From: Pseudomonadaceae bacterium UBA5811
Lineage (GTDB): Bacteria; Pseudomonadota; Gammaproteobacteria; Pseudomonadales; Pseudomonadaceae
Assembly (NCBI GenBank): GCA_002417905.1
Contig: DIDB01000102.1
Span: 1 to 7,394 of the forward strand
Length of the DNA: 7,394 nucleotides
Direction of reading: 5' to 3'
In this document: piece after piece, positions 1-6,347 of the stretch
Numbering within the stretch: the stretch's first letter is position 1
How the letters are laid out: each line of letters begins with the position of its first letter
Program-made: the position numbers and the translations under genes
Notes under the pieces: model-generated
Databases searched by the model: none
The model's input: only the letters and a program-made list of their open reading frames with translations
Told to the model about the DNA's origin: nothing

Positions 1-1
1 C

Positions 2-472
2 CGTTGGCGCTCCAAGCTGGGCGCGCTCTGTGCCGGCTTCGAGGCGATGATCCTGCGCGGCAAGGCCCCTTGGACCCTGCATTTCGAGCATGCGGACAAC
101 GAAGCGCTGAAGCCGGCCTGTCTCAGCGCGCGGATCGCCTATCCGAAGCCGGACAACAAGATCACCTTCGACAAGCTGTCGTCCGTGTTCCTGTCGAACA
201 CCAACCACGAGGAAGACCAGCCGGTGCACCTGAAACTGGCTGATCCGGACATTCCGCTCCGCCAGAACCTGCCCCGCTTCGCCGAGCCGGCCCAGCGCTA
301 CTGCCCGGCCGGTGTCTATGAAATCCCCGGCCAGGACGAAGGCAGCCCGCGCTTCCAGATCAACGCGCAGAACTGCCTGCACTGCAAGACCTGCGATATC
401 AAGGACCCGGCCCAGAACATCACCTGGGTCGCGCCCGAAGGGGGCGGCGGCCCCAACTACCCCAACATGTAA
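2..472 (+). CDS. Electron transfer flavoprotein-ubiquinone oxidoreductase (ETF-QO), C-terminal part
   Basis: This is the last 156 residues of ETF-QO, read in frame from base 2 to the TAA at 470-472; the 5' part lies outside the window. ETF-QO is a membrane-associated FAD and 4Fe-4S enzyme that passes electrons from reduced ETF (fatty-acid and amino-acid oxidation) to ubiquinone. The identifying feature is the C-terminal ferredoxin-like segment. It has a first cysteine in CPAGVYE, then the C-x2-C-x2-C cluster in NCLHCKTCDIKDP, which is the four-cysteine arrangement known for ETF-QO. The family's closing stretch ITWVAPEGGGGPNYPNM follows. Bacterial homologues are roughly 540-560 residues, so a little over a quarter is present. 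The gene is intact as far as seen and converges on cptA with 18 nt between the stops. Identification is firm. An electron-transfer partner gene cannot be judged because the upstream side is cut off. Confidence 0.95.
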   Translation, partial: RWRSKLGALCAGFEAMILRGKAPWTLHFEHADNEALKPACLSARIAYPKPDNKITFDKLSSVFLSNTNHEEDQPVHLKLADPDIPLRQNLPRFAEPAQRYCPAGVYEIPGQDEGSPRFQINAQNCLHCKTCDIKDPAQNITWVAPEGGGGPNYPNM

Positions 473-478
473 GCCCCA

Positions 479-507
479 CACCGGCAGGCCTTACCGGCGG
501 GCCGGTG
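479..507. terminator. Possible hairpin between convergent genes
   Basis: A 7-bp perfect inverted repeat (CACCGGC at 479-485 and GCCGGTG at 501-507, 15-nt loop) spans the short gap between the ETF-QO and cptA stop codons and covers the cptA stop. Convergent genes often share a bidirectional terminator here. Neither strand has a U-tract after the stem, so it does not look like a standard intrinsic terminator. In GC-rich DNA a 7-bp stem can occur by chance. Confidence 0.2.
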
Positions 508-2227
508 CCTCCTTCCCGGCGGGCCCATAGTCCGCCGGAGCCAGCCGGCTGAAATCCAGCAGCTGGCCATGGTGGGCCGGATTGCCGATCAGGATGGGCC
601 GCTGCCGGTACGCCTGGCTGACCAGACTCCGGCTGTAGTCCATGTCCGCAAACGCCAGCCCGGCCAGATCAGCCCGGGTGTAAATCAGGGCGGCACTGCC
701 ATAGGGCCGGGCCGGCATACGGGCAAAACTCCTGGAGTCATGGGCCTTCCAGGCCGGTGAACGCCACAGCAGAAACGGAATGGTGTACATCGGTGCCGTG
801 GGCGCGGCCTCATTGCGGCCCAGCACCTCCGGGTGGGCCGGGTCGAAGACCGCCTCACCATGGTCGGACAGGTACAGCAGAAAACCATCCGGCTGACTGG
901 CCGCAAAGCGCTGGATCAGGCTGGACACCACATGGTCGTTGTAACGCACCGCGTTGTCGTAGCTGTTGTAAACCGGCAGCTGGGCATCGGTCACATTGGG
1001 CGGTACCCCATCCCTGCCGCTGAAATGGTCAAATGCAGGCGGATAGCGGTAGTCATAGCGCATATGGGTGCCCAGCAGGTGTACCACAATAAACTTGCGC
1101 GGGGCCGGATCAGCCAGCACCCGGGCAAAGGGCTCCAGCACCGCCTCATCATACTGGCTGGCATTCTGCTCCCGGTTATTGTTCAGGTAGAACTGCCCGT
1201 CCGCCTGCTGCGAAAAGCTGGTAAGCAGCGTATTGCGCTTGCTCATAGTCTGCTGGTTGGTGATCCACCAGGTCCGGTAGCCGGCCTGCTGCATCATATT
1301 GATGAGCGAGGGCCGGCTCAGATAGAGGTCGGGATGCTGCTGGTCCGCAAAGGTCAGCACCTCCTGCAGCGCCTCGATGGTATAGGGACGCGGCGCCACC
1401 ACCTGGCTGAATACATCCAGCTGCCCGGCCAGCCGGTCAAGCTCGGGGGTCGTATCCCGGGAATAGCCATACAGCCCCATATGACTTCGGGTGGTGGACT
1501 CGCCAATCACCAGCACCAGGGTGGCTGGCAGCCCGGCCCGGGCGTCCCGGAAATCCTGCAGGGGCGGCAGGCGGGCATTCTGGTCCAGCAGATGCTCCAT
1601 GCTGGCCAGCTGGCGCCGGTACTGGTGATAACCTACCACCAGCTGCCAGGGTACAGCCGGTTCGATACGCTCCTCGAACTCGTCCACCGCCTCCTGGAAG
1701 TCTTCGTTTTTCAGGTACTGGCGCACCGCCGGATAACCGATGGAAGCGCCAAACAGCAACAGCGAGGCCAGCAGCGCCGCCGGCCGGCGCAGCGCCACCG
1801 GACGCAGCTGCCGCCACAGCAGCCAGCCGCCAAGCCCGTACCCCAGAAAGGCTGGAACCATCCACCAGGCAAAGTAATGGGCCAGGTACTCGCTGGCCTC
1901 TGCCGGGTTGCTCTCGAACATGATGAACACCACGCTCTGGGAGAATTCCTGGCCATAGATCAGGAAGTAGCCAAAAGCCGGCAGCGAGCACAGCCAGAGA
2001 AGGGCTCCGCTCAATGCGGCCAGCAGCCGGGTATGCCGGGGCCACAGCAGCGGCGGAATCAGCCAGAACAGGCTGACCACCAAGGACTGGCGCAGCCCGG
2101 AAAAGCCGGCCGTCCCCGTCAGCTGGATCAGCAGCTGGGTTGTTCCGGAAAAGTACCAGAAAAACAGGAACATCCAGCCCAGACCGGCCCAGTCAGGCCG
2201 CTGGCGCACAGGTTTACCCGGCATCAT
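491..2227 (-). CDS. cptA: CptA-type phosphoethanolamine transferase (LPS inner core)
   Basis: This inner-membrane enzyme moves phosphoethanolamine from phosphatidylethanolamine to LPS core heptose in the periplasm, as known for enterobacterial CptA. Numbered from the ATG at 2227, the protein has 578 residues (E. coli CptA about 577). About five hydrophobic segments lie near residues 15-37, 47-62, 67-91, 117-137 and 147-167. A sulfatase/alkaline-phosphatase-fold periplasmic domain follows. Its metal and nucleophile motif is GESTTR, with Ser244 at the position of the nucleophilic Thr of EptA/MCR (GETxR) and Thr245 next to it. It continues with LYGYxRDTTPELD, HLLGTH (His388) and SDHGE (455-458 region, with Asp and His metal ligands). 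Long stretches such as YGQEFSQSVxFxMFE, RPYTIExLQ and WITNQQTM match E. coli CptA as I recall it. The start is uncertain: GTG 2230, ATG 2227 and ATG 2224 are consecutive in frame, and GGGGA lies 5 nt before ATG 2227. It is last in the lolCDE-GST direction of transcription. Confidence 0.93.
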   Translation of the reverse strand: MMPGKPVRQRPDWAGLGWMFLFFWYFSGTTQLLIQLTGTAGFSGLRQSLVVSLFWLIPPLLWPRHTRLLAALSGALLWLCSLPAFGYFLIYGQEFSQSVVFIMFESNPAEASEYLAHYFAWWMVPAFLGYGLGGWLLWRQLRPVALRRPAALLASLLLFGASIGYPAVRQYLKNEDFQEAVDEFEERIEPAVPWQLVVGYHQYRRQLASMEHLLDQNARLPPLQDFRDARAGLPATLVLVIGESTTRSHMGLYGYSRDTTPELDRLAGQLDVFSQVVAPRPYTIEALQEVLTFADQQHPDLYLSRPSLINMMQQAGYRTWWITNQQTMSKRNTLLTSFSQQADGQFYLNNNREQNASQYDEAVLEPFARVLADPAPRKFIVVHLLGTHMRYDYRYPPAFDHFSGRDGVPPNVTDAQLPVYNSYDNAVRYNDHVVSSLIQRFAASQPDGFLLYLSDHGEAVFDPAHPEVLGRNEAAPTAPMYTIPFLLWRSPAWKAHDSRSFARMPARPYGSAALIYTRADLAGLAFADMDYSRSLVSQAYRQRPILIGNPAHHGQLLDFSRLAPADYGPAGKEAPARR

Positions 2228-2230
2228 CAC

Positions 2231-2324
2231 ATTCCCCAGTGCTCAAAAGCCGGGGACTATGCAGATGCAGAATTGAACAGTTCGTGAAAAATCCGTTAAA
2301 AAATGATCAAAACGACCGAAAGGC
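2231..2324 (-). promoter_or_regulatory. AT-richer intergenic region between the GST gene and cptA
   Basis: This 94-nt gap is the AT-richest stretch of the window, with A/T runs at about 2285-2312 on a very GC-rich background. It is the only place in the minus-strand run where a separate promoter would fit, so cptA may have its own. I could not find a convincing -35/-10 pair. Other marks are a perfect palindrome GAAC-A-GTTC at 2275-2283, a tandem ATGCAG repeat at 2259-2270, and TGATCA at 2304-2309. I see no tandem PmrA-box half-sites of the kind known upstream of Salmonella cptA. Confidence 0.35.
2233..2256 (-). promoter_or_regulatory. Predicted hairpin masking the cptA Shine-Dalgarno
   Basis: On the mRNA strand UCCCC (2252-2256) can pair with GGGGA (2233-2237), the only good ribosome binding site before cptA. 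Inside it GCU pairs with AGC around a UUUG loop, with a small 1/3-nt internal loop between the stems. The site ends 2 nt before the GTG/ATG/ATG start cluster. The pairing is visible in the sequence. A role in translational control is inference. Confidence 0.35.
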
Positions 2325-3032
2325 TCAGTACTCCGCAGCCGCCGGCACCTGACGGGCAAACCCGTCAGACAGGCCGAGCATCCGCTCCAGCCAGGCCTGC
2401 AGCGGATCGTCCGCCGCCAGCAGCGGCCGGGCACTGACCACCCGCGCCCAGGCAAAAACCCCGAACACCACATAATCACCTGCTGCGGGTGCCTGGCCAT
2501 CCACAAAGGGCGCATGCTGCAGCAGCGCCCGCAAGGGCGCCAGCACCTGATCCAGCTGGGCCAGTCCGGCGGCCGTATCCTGGAACTGCTCCAGCGTCAT
2601 GCCCAGCCGCCGCTCGCGGCTTTCGCGGAAGGCCTGCTGGTCCGCGGCATCCAGCGCATTAAAAATATCGAGCACAATCATCCGGAATACGGGCATGTTC
2701 AGCTGGCGGTCCACCCACTGGCAAATAAAGTCCAGCCGGGCATCGGCCAGGGCATCCCCGATCAGCGGCCGCTCCGGATAGGTCCGCTCCAGATGGCGCA
2801 GGATGGCCAGGCTGTCATACACCACGCTGCCATCCGTATCGACCAGCACCGGTACCTTGGCATCCGCCAGTGGCTGGCCGGAAAACGCCAGTTTTTCCTT
2901 GTCGCGGAAGTGCCAGGGCACGCTTTCAAAGTCCAGCCCCTTGTGCCTCAGGGCCATCCGTACCCGCCAGCAGTACGGGGAAAACACCTGGCGCTCATCG
3001 GCACCGCAGAGCTCATAGAGTTGACGTGGCAT
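2325..3032 (-). CDS. Glutathione S-transferase family protein
   Basis: The product is a 235-residue soluble protein with no signal peptide or membrane segment, the usual length for a cytosolic GST. The thioredoxin-like N-terminal domain covers about residues 1-85. It has FSPYCWRVRMALRHKGL (17-33), which resembles the Ser/Cys active-site helix of zeta-like GSTs. It also has VPVLVD with the cis-proline at Pro61, and the Asp73-Ser74 pair that in GSTs contacts the gamma-glutamyl group of glutathione. An all-helical C-terminal domain follows. The start ATG at 3032 is well placed, with a purine-rich GGAGAGGAG ribosome binding site about 7 nt upstream. It lies 28 nt after lolE on the same strand, with no terminator between, so it is probably co-transcribed. 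The substrate is unknown. The sequence also recalls beta-etherase-type GSTs, but I would not assign a reaction. Confidence 0.88.
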   Translation of the reverse strand: MPRQLYELCGADERQVFSPYCWRVRMALRHKGLDFESVPWHFRDKEKLAFSGQPLADAKVPVLVDTDGSVVYDSLAILRHLERTYPERPLIGDALADARLDFICQWVDRQLNMPVFRMIVLDIFNALDAADQQAFRESRERRLGMTLEQFQDTAAGLAQLDQVLAPLRALLQHAPFVDGQAPAAGDYVVFGVFAWARVVSARPLLAADDPLQAWLERMLGLSDGFARQVPAAAEY

Positions 3033-3060
3033 GTCGGGGACTCCTCTCCGTCCGGAAACG

Positions 3061-4305
3061 CTAAGCGTAGCGCAATGCTTCAGCCGGGTGGGTCTGTGCA
3101 GCCCGCCAGGCCGGATACAGGGTGGCCAGAAAGCTCAGCAGCAGCCCGGCACAGACCACCAGTGCCACATCCGGCCACTGCAGCCGGGAAGGCAGCGAGG
3201 TGATGAAATAGGCCCCTGAGCCCAGCAGCCGCCCGTCCAGATGCTGTTCGATCCAGCTCACCAGCTCGCTGACATGCAGTGCCGCGGCGACCCCCAGTAC
3301 AGCGCCGGCCAGCGTACCGGAAAAGCCGATGATGCAGCCCTGGATCATGAATACTCGCATGATCTGCCCGGGCGTCGCCCCCAGGGTACGCAGGATGGCA
3401 ATATCCGTCCGCTTGTCAGCCACCACCATGATCAGGGTGGCAATGATATTGAAGGCTGCCACCGCCACAATCAGCAGCAGCAGCAGGCCGATCATGGTTT
3501 TCTCCATCTGCATGGCACTGAACAGGCTGCCTTCACTGCGGGTCCAGTCCTCAGCCTCAAAGGGTGGCCCCAGCCGGGCGGCCAGCCGGCGGGCCAGCTC
3601 CGGAGCCGTGTGCAGATCAGCCAGCTTCAGACGCACCCCTTCCACACGCCCTTCCGGCCAGCGGCGCATACGGGCCGCATCAGCCAGATGCACCATGGCC
3701 AGGCTGCCATCCAGATCAGCCCCTGCCTTGAAGACCCCAACCACGGTCAGCCGGTGCAGGCTGGGTGTAATGCCGCCGGGTGCTTCGCTGGGCTCCGGGA
3801 CAATCAGGGTCAGCGGGTCCCCCAGTGCCAGCCCGAAACGCCGGGCCGTCAGGGCACCGACAATCACCCCGAAGCGGCCCGGCTGCAGATCCTGCAACTG
3901 GCCGCCGATCAGCCGGTCGGCCAGGGAGGACACCTCCGGCTCCCGCGCCGGGTCAATGCCGCTGATTTCAATCGGCTGCATTTCGCCATGAAAAGACAGC
4001 ATGCCGTCCATCCGGGTCACCGGCGCGGCCGCCTCCACTCCGGGCTCGGCCAGCGCCTTTTTGGCCACCGCCGGCCAGTCCGGCAAAGGCTGGCCGGCGG
4101 TCAGCACCACATGGGGCACCAGACCCAGAATCCGTGTGCCCATTTCCTGCTGGAAGCCGTTCATCACCGACAGCACCAGGATCAGGGCCAGGACGCCCAG
4201 CCCGAGGCCGATCATCGAGGTCAGGGAAATAAAGGAAATAAACTGGCGGCGGCGTCTGGCCCGGGTATAGCGCAGGCCAACAAACAGGCTGAGCGGACGG
4301 AACAT
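3061..4305 (-). CDS. lolE: Lipoprotein-releasing ABC transporter permease LolE
   Basis: This is one of two inner-membrane permeases of LolCDE, which extracts mature outer-membrane lipoproteins and hands them to LolA. The 414-residue protein has the family topology. TM1 is near 20-50 ([27 protein letters not shown]), followed by a large periplasmic domain to about residue 260. TM2 is in [21 protein letters not shown], then come the cytoplasmic coupling segment [17 protein letters not shown] and two more helices before the PAWRAAQTHPAEALRYA end. The LDGSLAMVHLADA stretch resembles E. coli LolE (LDHSFAMIPLADA), supporting the name. Yet it also carries an APGGITPSLHRL loop like the LolC 'Hook' that binds LolA, and a LolC-like C-terminus. 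The start ATG at 4303-4305 overlaps the lolD stop as TGATG, with no strong ribosome binding site, suggesting translational coupling. The C versus E label is less certain than the family. Confidence 0.9.
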   Translation of the reverse strand: MFRPLSLFVGLRYTRARRRRQFISFISLTSMIGLGLGVLALILVLSVMNGFQQEMGTRILGLVPHVVLTAGQPLPDWPAVAKKALAEPGVEAAAPVTRMDGMLSFHGEMQPIEISGIDPAREPEVSSLADRLIGGQLQDLQPGRFGVIVGALTARRFGLALGDPLTLIVPEPSEAPGGITPSLHRLTVVGVFKAGADLDGSLAMVHLADAARMRRWPEGRVEGVRLKLADLHTAPELARRLAARLGPPFEAEDWTRSEGSLFSAMQMEKTMIGLLLLLIVAVAAFNIIATLIMVVADKRTDIAILRTLGATPGQIMRVFMIQGCIIGFSGTLAGAVLGVAAALHVSELVSWIEQHLDGRLLGSGAYFITSLPSRLQWPDVALVVCAGLLLSFLATLYPAWRAAQTHPAEALRYA

Positions 4306-5012
4306 CAGGCAGCCACCAGCTGGCCATCTTCCAGGCGCAGTACCCGGTCCATCCGTGCGGCCAGCTGCGGATCGTGGGTCACCACCAGAAAGGCGGTCCG
4401 CAGCGAACGGCTCAGGGACAGCATCAGCTCCTGAATGCCCTGGGCCGTGTGCTGGTCCAGGTTACCGGTCGGCTCATCCAGCAGGACCAGCGCCGGCCGG
4501 TTGGCCAGTGCCCGGGCAATCGCCACCCGCTGCCGTTCGCCCCCGGACAGCTCGGAAGGCTTGTGCTCCAGCCGGTGCCCCAGCCCCACCTGCTCCAGCA
4601 GGGCACTGGCCTGGCGGGTGGCCTCGGGAATCGCCACCCGGCCGATCAGTAGCGGCATGCAGACGTTTTCCAGCGCAGTGAATTCCGGCAGCAGGTGATG
4701 GAACTGGTAAACAAAGCCCAGCGCCCGGTTGCGCAGCAGACCCCGGGCCTTTTCATCCAGGGCTGACAGTTCCTCGCCCGCCAGCCAGACACTGCCCTCG
4801 CTGGGGGTATCCAGGCCACCCAGCAGATTCAGCAGGGTACTTTTGCCTGCCCCGGAGCTGCCAACAATAGCGACCCGCTCGCCAGGGTACAGCTGCAGCT
4901 CAAGGCCGGACAGCACCTGCACCGACTGCGGCCCCTCGTCATAGCACTTGCCCAGTGCCGCACAGCGCAGGACCGGCGCCTCACGTCCGGAATGGATACT
5001 CGGTTCACTCAT
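4305..5012 (-). CDS. lolD: Lipoprotein-releasing ABC transporter ATPase LolD
   Basis: This is the cytoplasmic ATPase of LolCDE, driving lipoprotein release from the inner membrane. The 235-residue protein is a complete single ABC domain. It has Walker [10 protein letters not shown] (51-59), the Q-loop Gln103 in [11 protein letters not shown], signature LSGGERQR (155-162), Walker B ALVLLDEP with Asp179 and Glu180, D-loop GNLD (183-186), and the switch His213 in VVTHDP. The [14 protein letters not shown] segment after the Q-loop is typical of LolD and the related MacB/FtsE-type ATPases; sitting between two Lol permeases settles the choice. The start ATG at 5012 lies inside the end of lolC, an 8-nt overlap (ATGAGTGA), with GAGG about 9 nt upstream. 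Its stop overlaps the lolE start by one base. All catalytic residues are present, so it should be active. Confidence 0.96.
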   Translation of the reverse strand: MSEPSIHSGREAPVLRCAALGKCYDEGPQSVQVLSGLELQLYPGERVAIVGSSGAGKSTLLNLLGGLDTPSEGSVWLAGEELSALDEKARGLLRNRALGFVYQFHHLLPEFTALENVCMPLLIGRVAIPEATRQASALLEQVGLGHRLEHKPSELSGGERQRVAIARALANRPALVLLDEPTGNLDQHTAQGIQELMLSLSRSLRTAFLVVTHDPQLAARMDRVLRLEDGQLVAA

Positions 5013-6252
5013 AACGCAATGCCTCTGCCGGTCGGGTCCGGGCGGCCCGCCAGGCGGGATAAAGGGTGGCGAGGAAACTCAGCAGCAGCGCAGCCCCGCA
5101 GACCAGCAGCACATCGGCCTGCTGCAGCCGGGACGGCAGGTAATCAATGAAATAAACGTCAGCGCTGAGAAAATGATGGCCGCTCAGCTGCTCGACCCAG
5201 GCAATGACAGCGCCCGCTTTCAGGGACAGCAGGCTGCCCAGCACAGCACCCAGCGCCGTTCCGGTTACGCCAATGACCGTGCCCTGTACCATGAAAATCC
5301 GCATGATCTGCCCGGGCGTCGCCCCCAGGGTACGCAGGATGGCGATATCACCCCGCTTGTCATTGACCACCATCACCAGGGTGGAAACGATATTGAACGC
5401 GGCCACCGCCACAATCAGCAGCAGCAGCAGGCCGATCATGTTTTTCTCCATGCGGATGGCCTGGTAAAGGTTGCCGTGGGTACGCATCCAGTCCCGGGCA
5501 TAAAAATCTCCCCCCAGACCGGCTGCCAGCTCGCGGGCCACCTGCGGGGCCTGGAACACGTCGGCAAAGCGCAGCCGCACGCCCTGCACCTGCCCCGGCC
5601 TCCAGCGCTGCAGCCGGGCCAGATCCCGGATATTGGCCAGCGCCAGAAAACCATCCACCTCACCGGCCCCCACATGGAAAATGCCCGTGACCCTGAAGCG
5701 CTTCAGCCTTGGGAACATGCCGGCTGGCGTAACGCTGACCTCGGGCGCCACAAACGTCAGGCGATCACCGACACCCACGCCCAGCCTGACCGCCGCCCGG
5801 TCACCGATAGCCAGGGCAAACTCGCCAGGCTGCAGGTCAGCCAGCTGGCCCTGGCGAAAGAAATCACCGATCGGCGAAACCGCCGGCTCCCGGTCCGGGT
5901 CAATGCCATCGATCAGAATCTTCTGCACCTGGCCATCGTGGGTCAGCAGCCCCTGCAGCTGGATAAAGGGCGCACTGCCAGTAATCTCCGGGTAGCGGGC
6001 AAGGTCCGGGGCCAGTGCAGTCCAGTCATCCAGCGGCAGCGGATTTTCCAGGGTGGCCTGGGGCACCATCCCCAGCACCCGGGTACGCATCTCATGCTCG
6101 AAACCGTTCATCACCGACAGCACCAGGATCATCACCAGCACCCCGAGGGCCAGCCCGACAATCGATGTCAGCGAGATGAAAGAGACAAACAGGGTATGGC
6201 GTCTGGCCCGGGTGTAACGCGCACCAATACAGACGGACAGCGGTCTGAACAT
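5005..6252 (-). CDS. lolC: Lipoprotein-releasing ABC transporter permease LolC
   Basis: This is the first permease gene of the lol operon, giving 415 residues from the ATG at 6252. It has an N-terminal [18 protein letters not shown] and TM1 near residues 22-50. The periplasmic domain includes a [13 protein letters not shown] loop matching the LolC Hook that recruits LolA, plus [17 protein letters not shown] as in E. coli LolC. TM2 is near 271-296 ([21 protein letters not shown]), then [17 protein letters not shown], two last helices, and the LolC-like end [10 protein letters not shown] chose 6252 because the family and the lolE paralogue both begin MFRPL. However, no Shine-Dalgarno precedes it, only a pyrimidine-rich stretch. 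ATG 6285 and GTG 6318 would add 11 or 22 residues, and the frame stays open to them. Part of the C-terminal half ([37 protein letters not shown]) is closer to E. coli LolE, so the pair is mosaic. Family identification is secure. Confidence 0.93.
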   Translation of the reverse strand: MFRPLSVCIGARYTRARRHTLFVSFISLTSIVGLALGVLVMILVLSVMNGFEHEMRTRVLGMVPQATLENPLPLDDWTALAPDLARYPEITGSAPFIQLQGLLTHDGQVQKILIDGIDPDREPAVSPIGDFFRQGQLADLQPGEFALAIGDRAAVRLGVGVGDRLTFVAPEVSVTPAGMFPRLKRFRVTGIFHVGAGEVDGFLALANIRDLARLQRWRPGQVQGVRLRFADVFQAPQVARELAAGLGGDFYARDWMRTHGNLYQAIRMEKNMIGLLLLLIVAVAAFNIVSTLVMVVNDKRGDIAILRTLGATPGQIMRIFMVQGTVIGVTGTALGAVLGSLLSLKAGAVIAWVEQLSGHHFLSADVYFIDYLPSRLQQADVLLVCGAALLLSFLATLYPAWRAARTRPAEALRYE

Positions 6253-6309
6253 AGGGAAAGGGATTGCCGTAAGCAGGAAAATCATGCCGGGAGCCAGCCT
6301 GTCATCCGC

Positions 6310-6338
6310 CTGATACACTCGGGGCGTTTGCCAGTCAG
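6310..6338 (-). promoter_or_regulatory. lolC: Candidate promoter for the lolCDE operon
   Basis: On the minus strand CTGACT (6333-6338) and TATCAG (6310-6315) are separated by exactly 17 nt, and each matches the sigma-70 -35 or -10 consensus at four of six positions. Transcription would start near 6303, about 50 nt before the lolC ATG at 6252 and downstream of the GTG at 6318, which argues against that longer start. The match is modest, but this is the only gap upstream of lolC. Confidence 0.3.
6311..6319 (+). promoter_or_regulatory. Candidate extended -10 promoter for the PilZ operon
   Basis: TGATACACT reads as an extended -10 (TG-n-TACACT, four of six hexamer positions), with no recognisable -35. 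Transcription would begin near 6326, leaving a leader of about 20 nt before the PilZ start. It overlaps the -10 proposed for lolC on the other strand. Confidence 0.25.
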
Positions 6339-6347
6339 GCCATGATC

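Noticed and set aside
833..2287. A 484-codon open frame on the plus strand opposite cptA
   Set aside because: It is the antisense shadow of cptA. The translation is rich in His, Gln, Arg and Gly with no domain or membrane pattern, while the minus-strand frame is a clear full-length CptA.
2293..2335. Possible intrinsic terminator after the GST gene (minus-strand GAGCC-TTTC-GGTC followed by T-rich sequence)
   Set aside because: The stem is only about four pairs with a bulge, and the T run is interrupted and too far from it, so it does not meet the usual pattern.
3470..3486. Run of CAGCAG triplets in lolE, also present in lolC
   Set aside because: On the coding strand these are CTG leucine codons in the TM2 poly-leucine stretch, so it is coding bias and not a separate microsatellite.
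3241..4434. A 397-codon open frame on the plus strand opposite lolE and the end of lolD
   Set aside because: It is antisense to well-identified genes, and its low-complexity Gln/His-rich product recurs opposite lolC only because lolC and lolE are paralogues.
4948..6345. A 465-codon open frame on the plus strand opposite lolC
   Set aside because: It is an antisense shadow explained by GC-rich codon bias. No recognisable protein features, and it would run into the PilZ start region.
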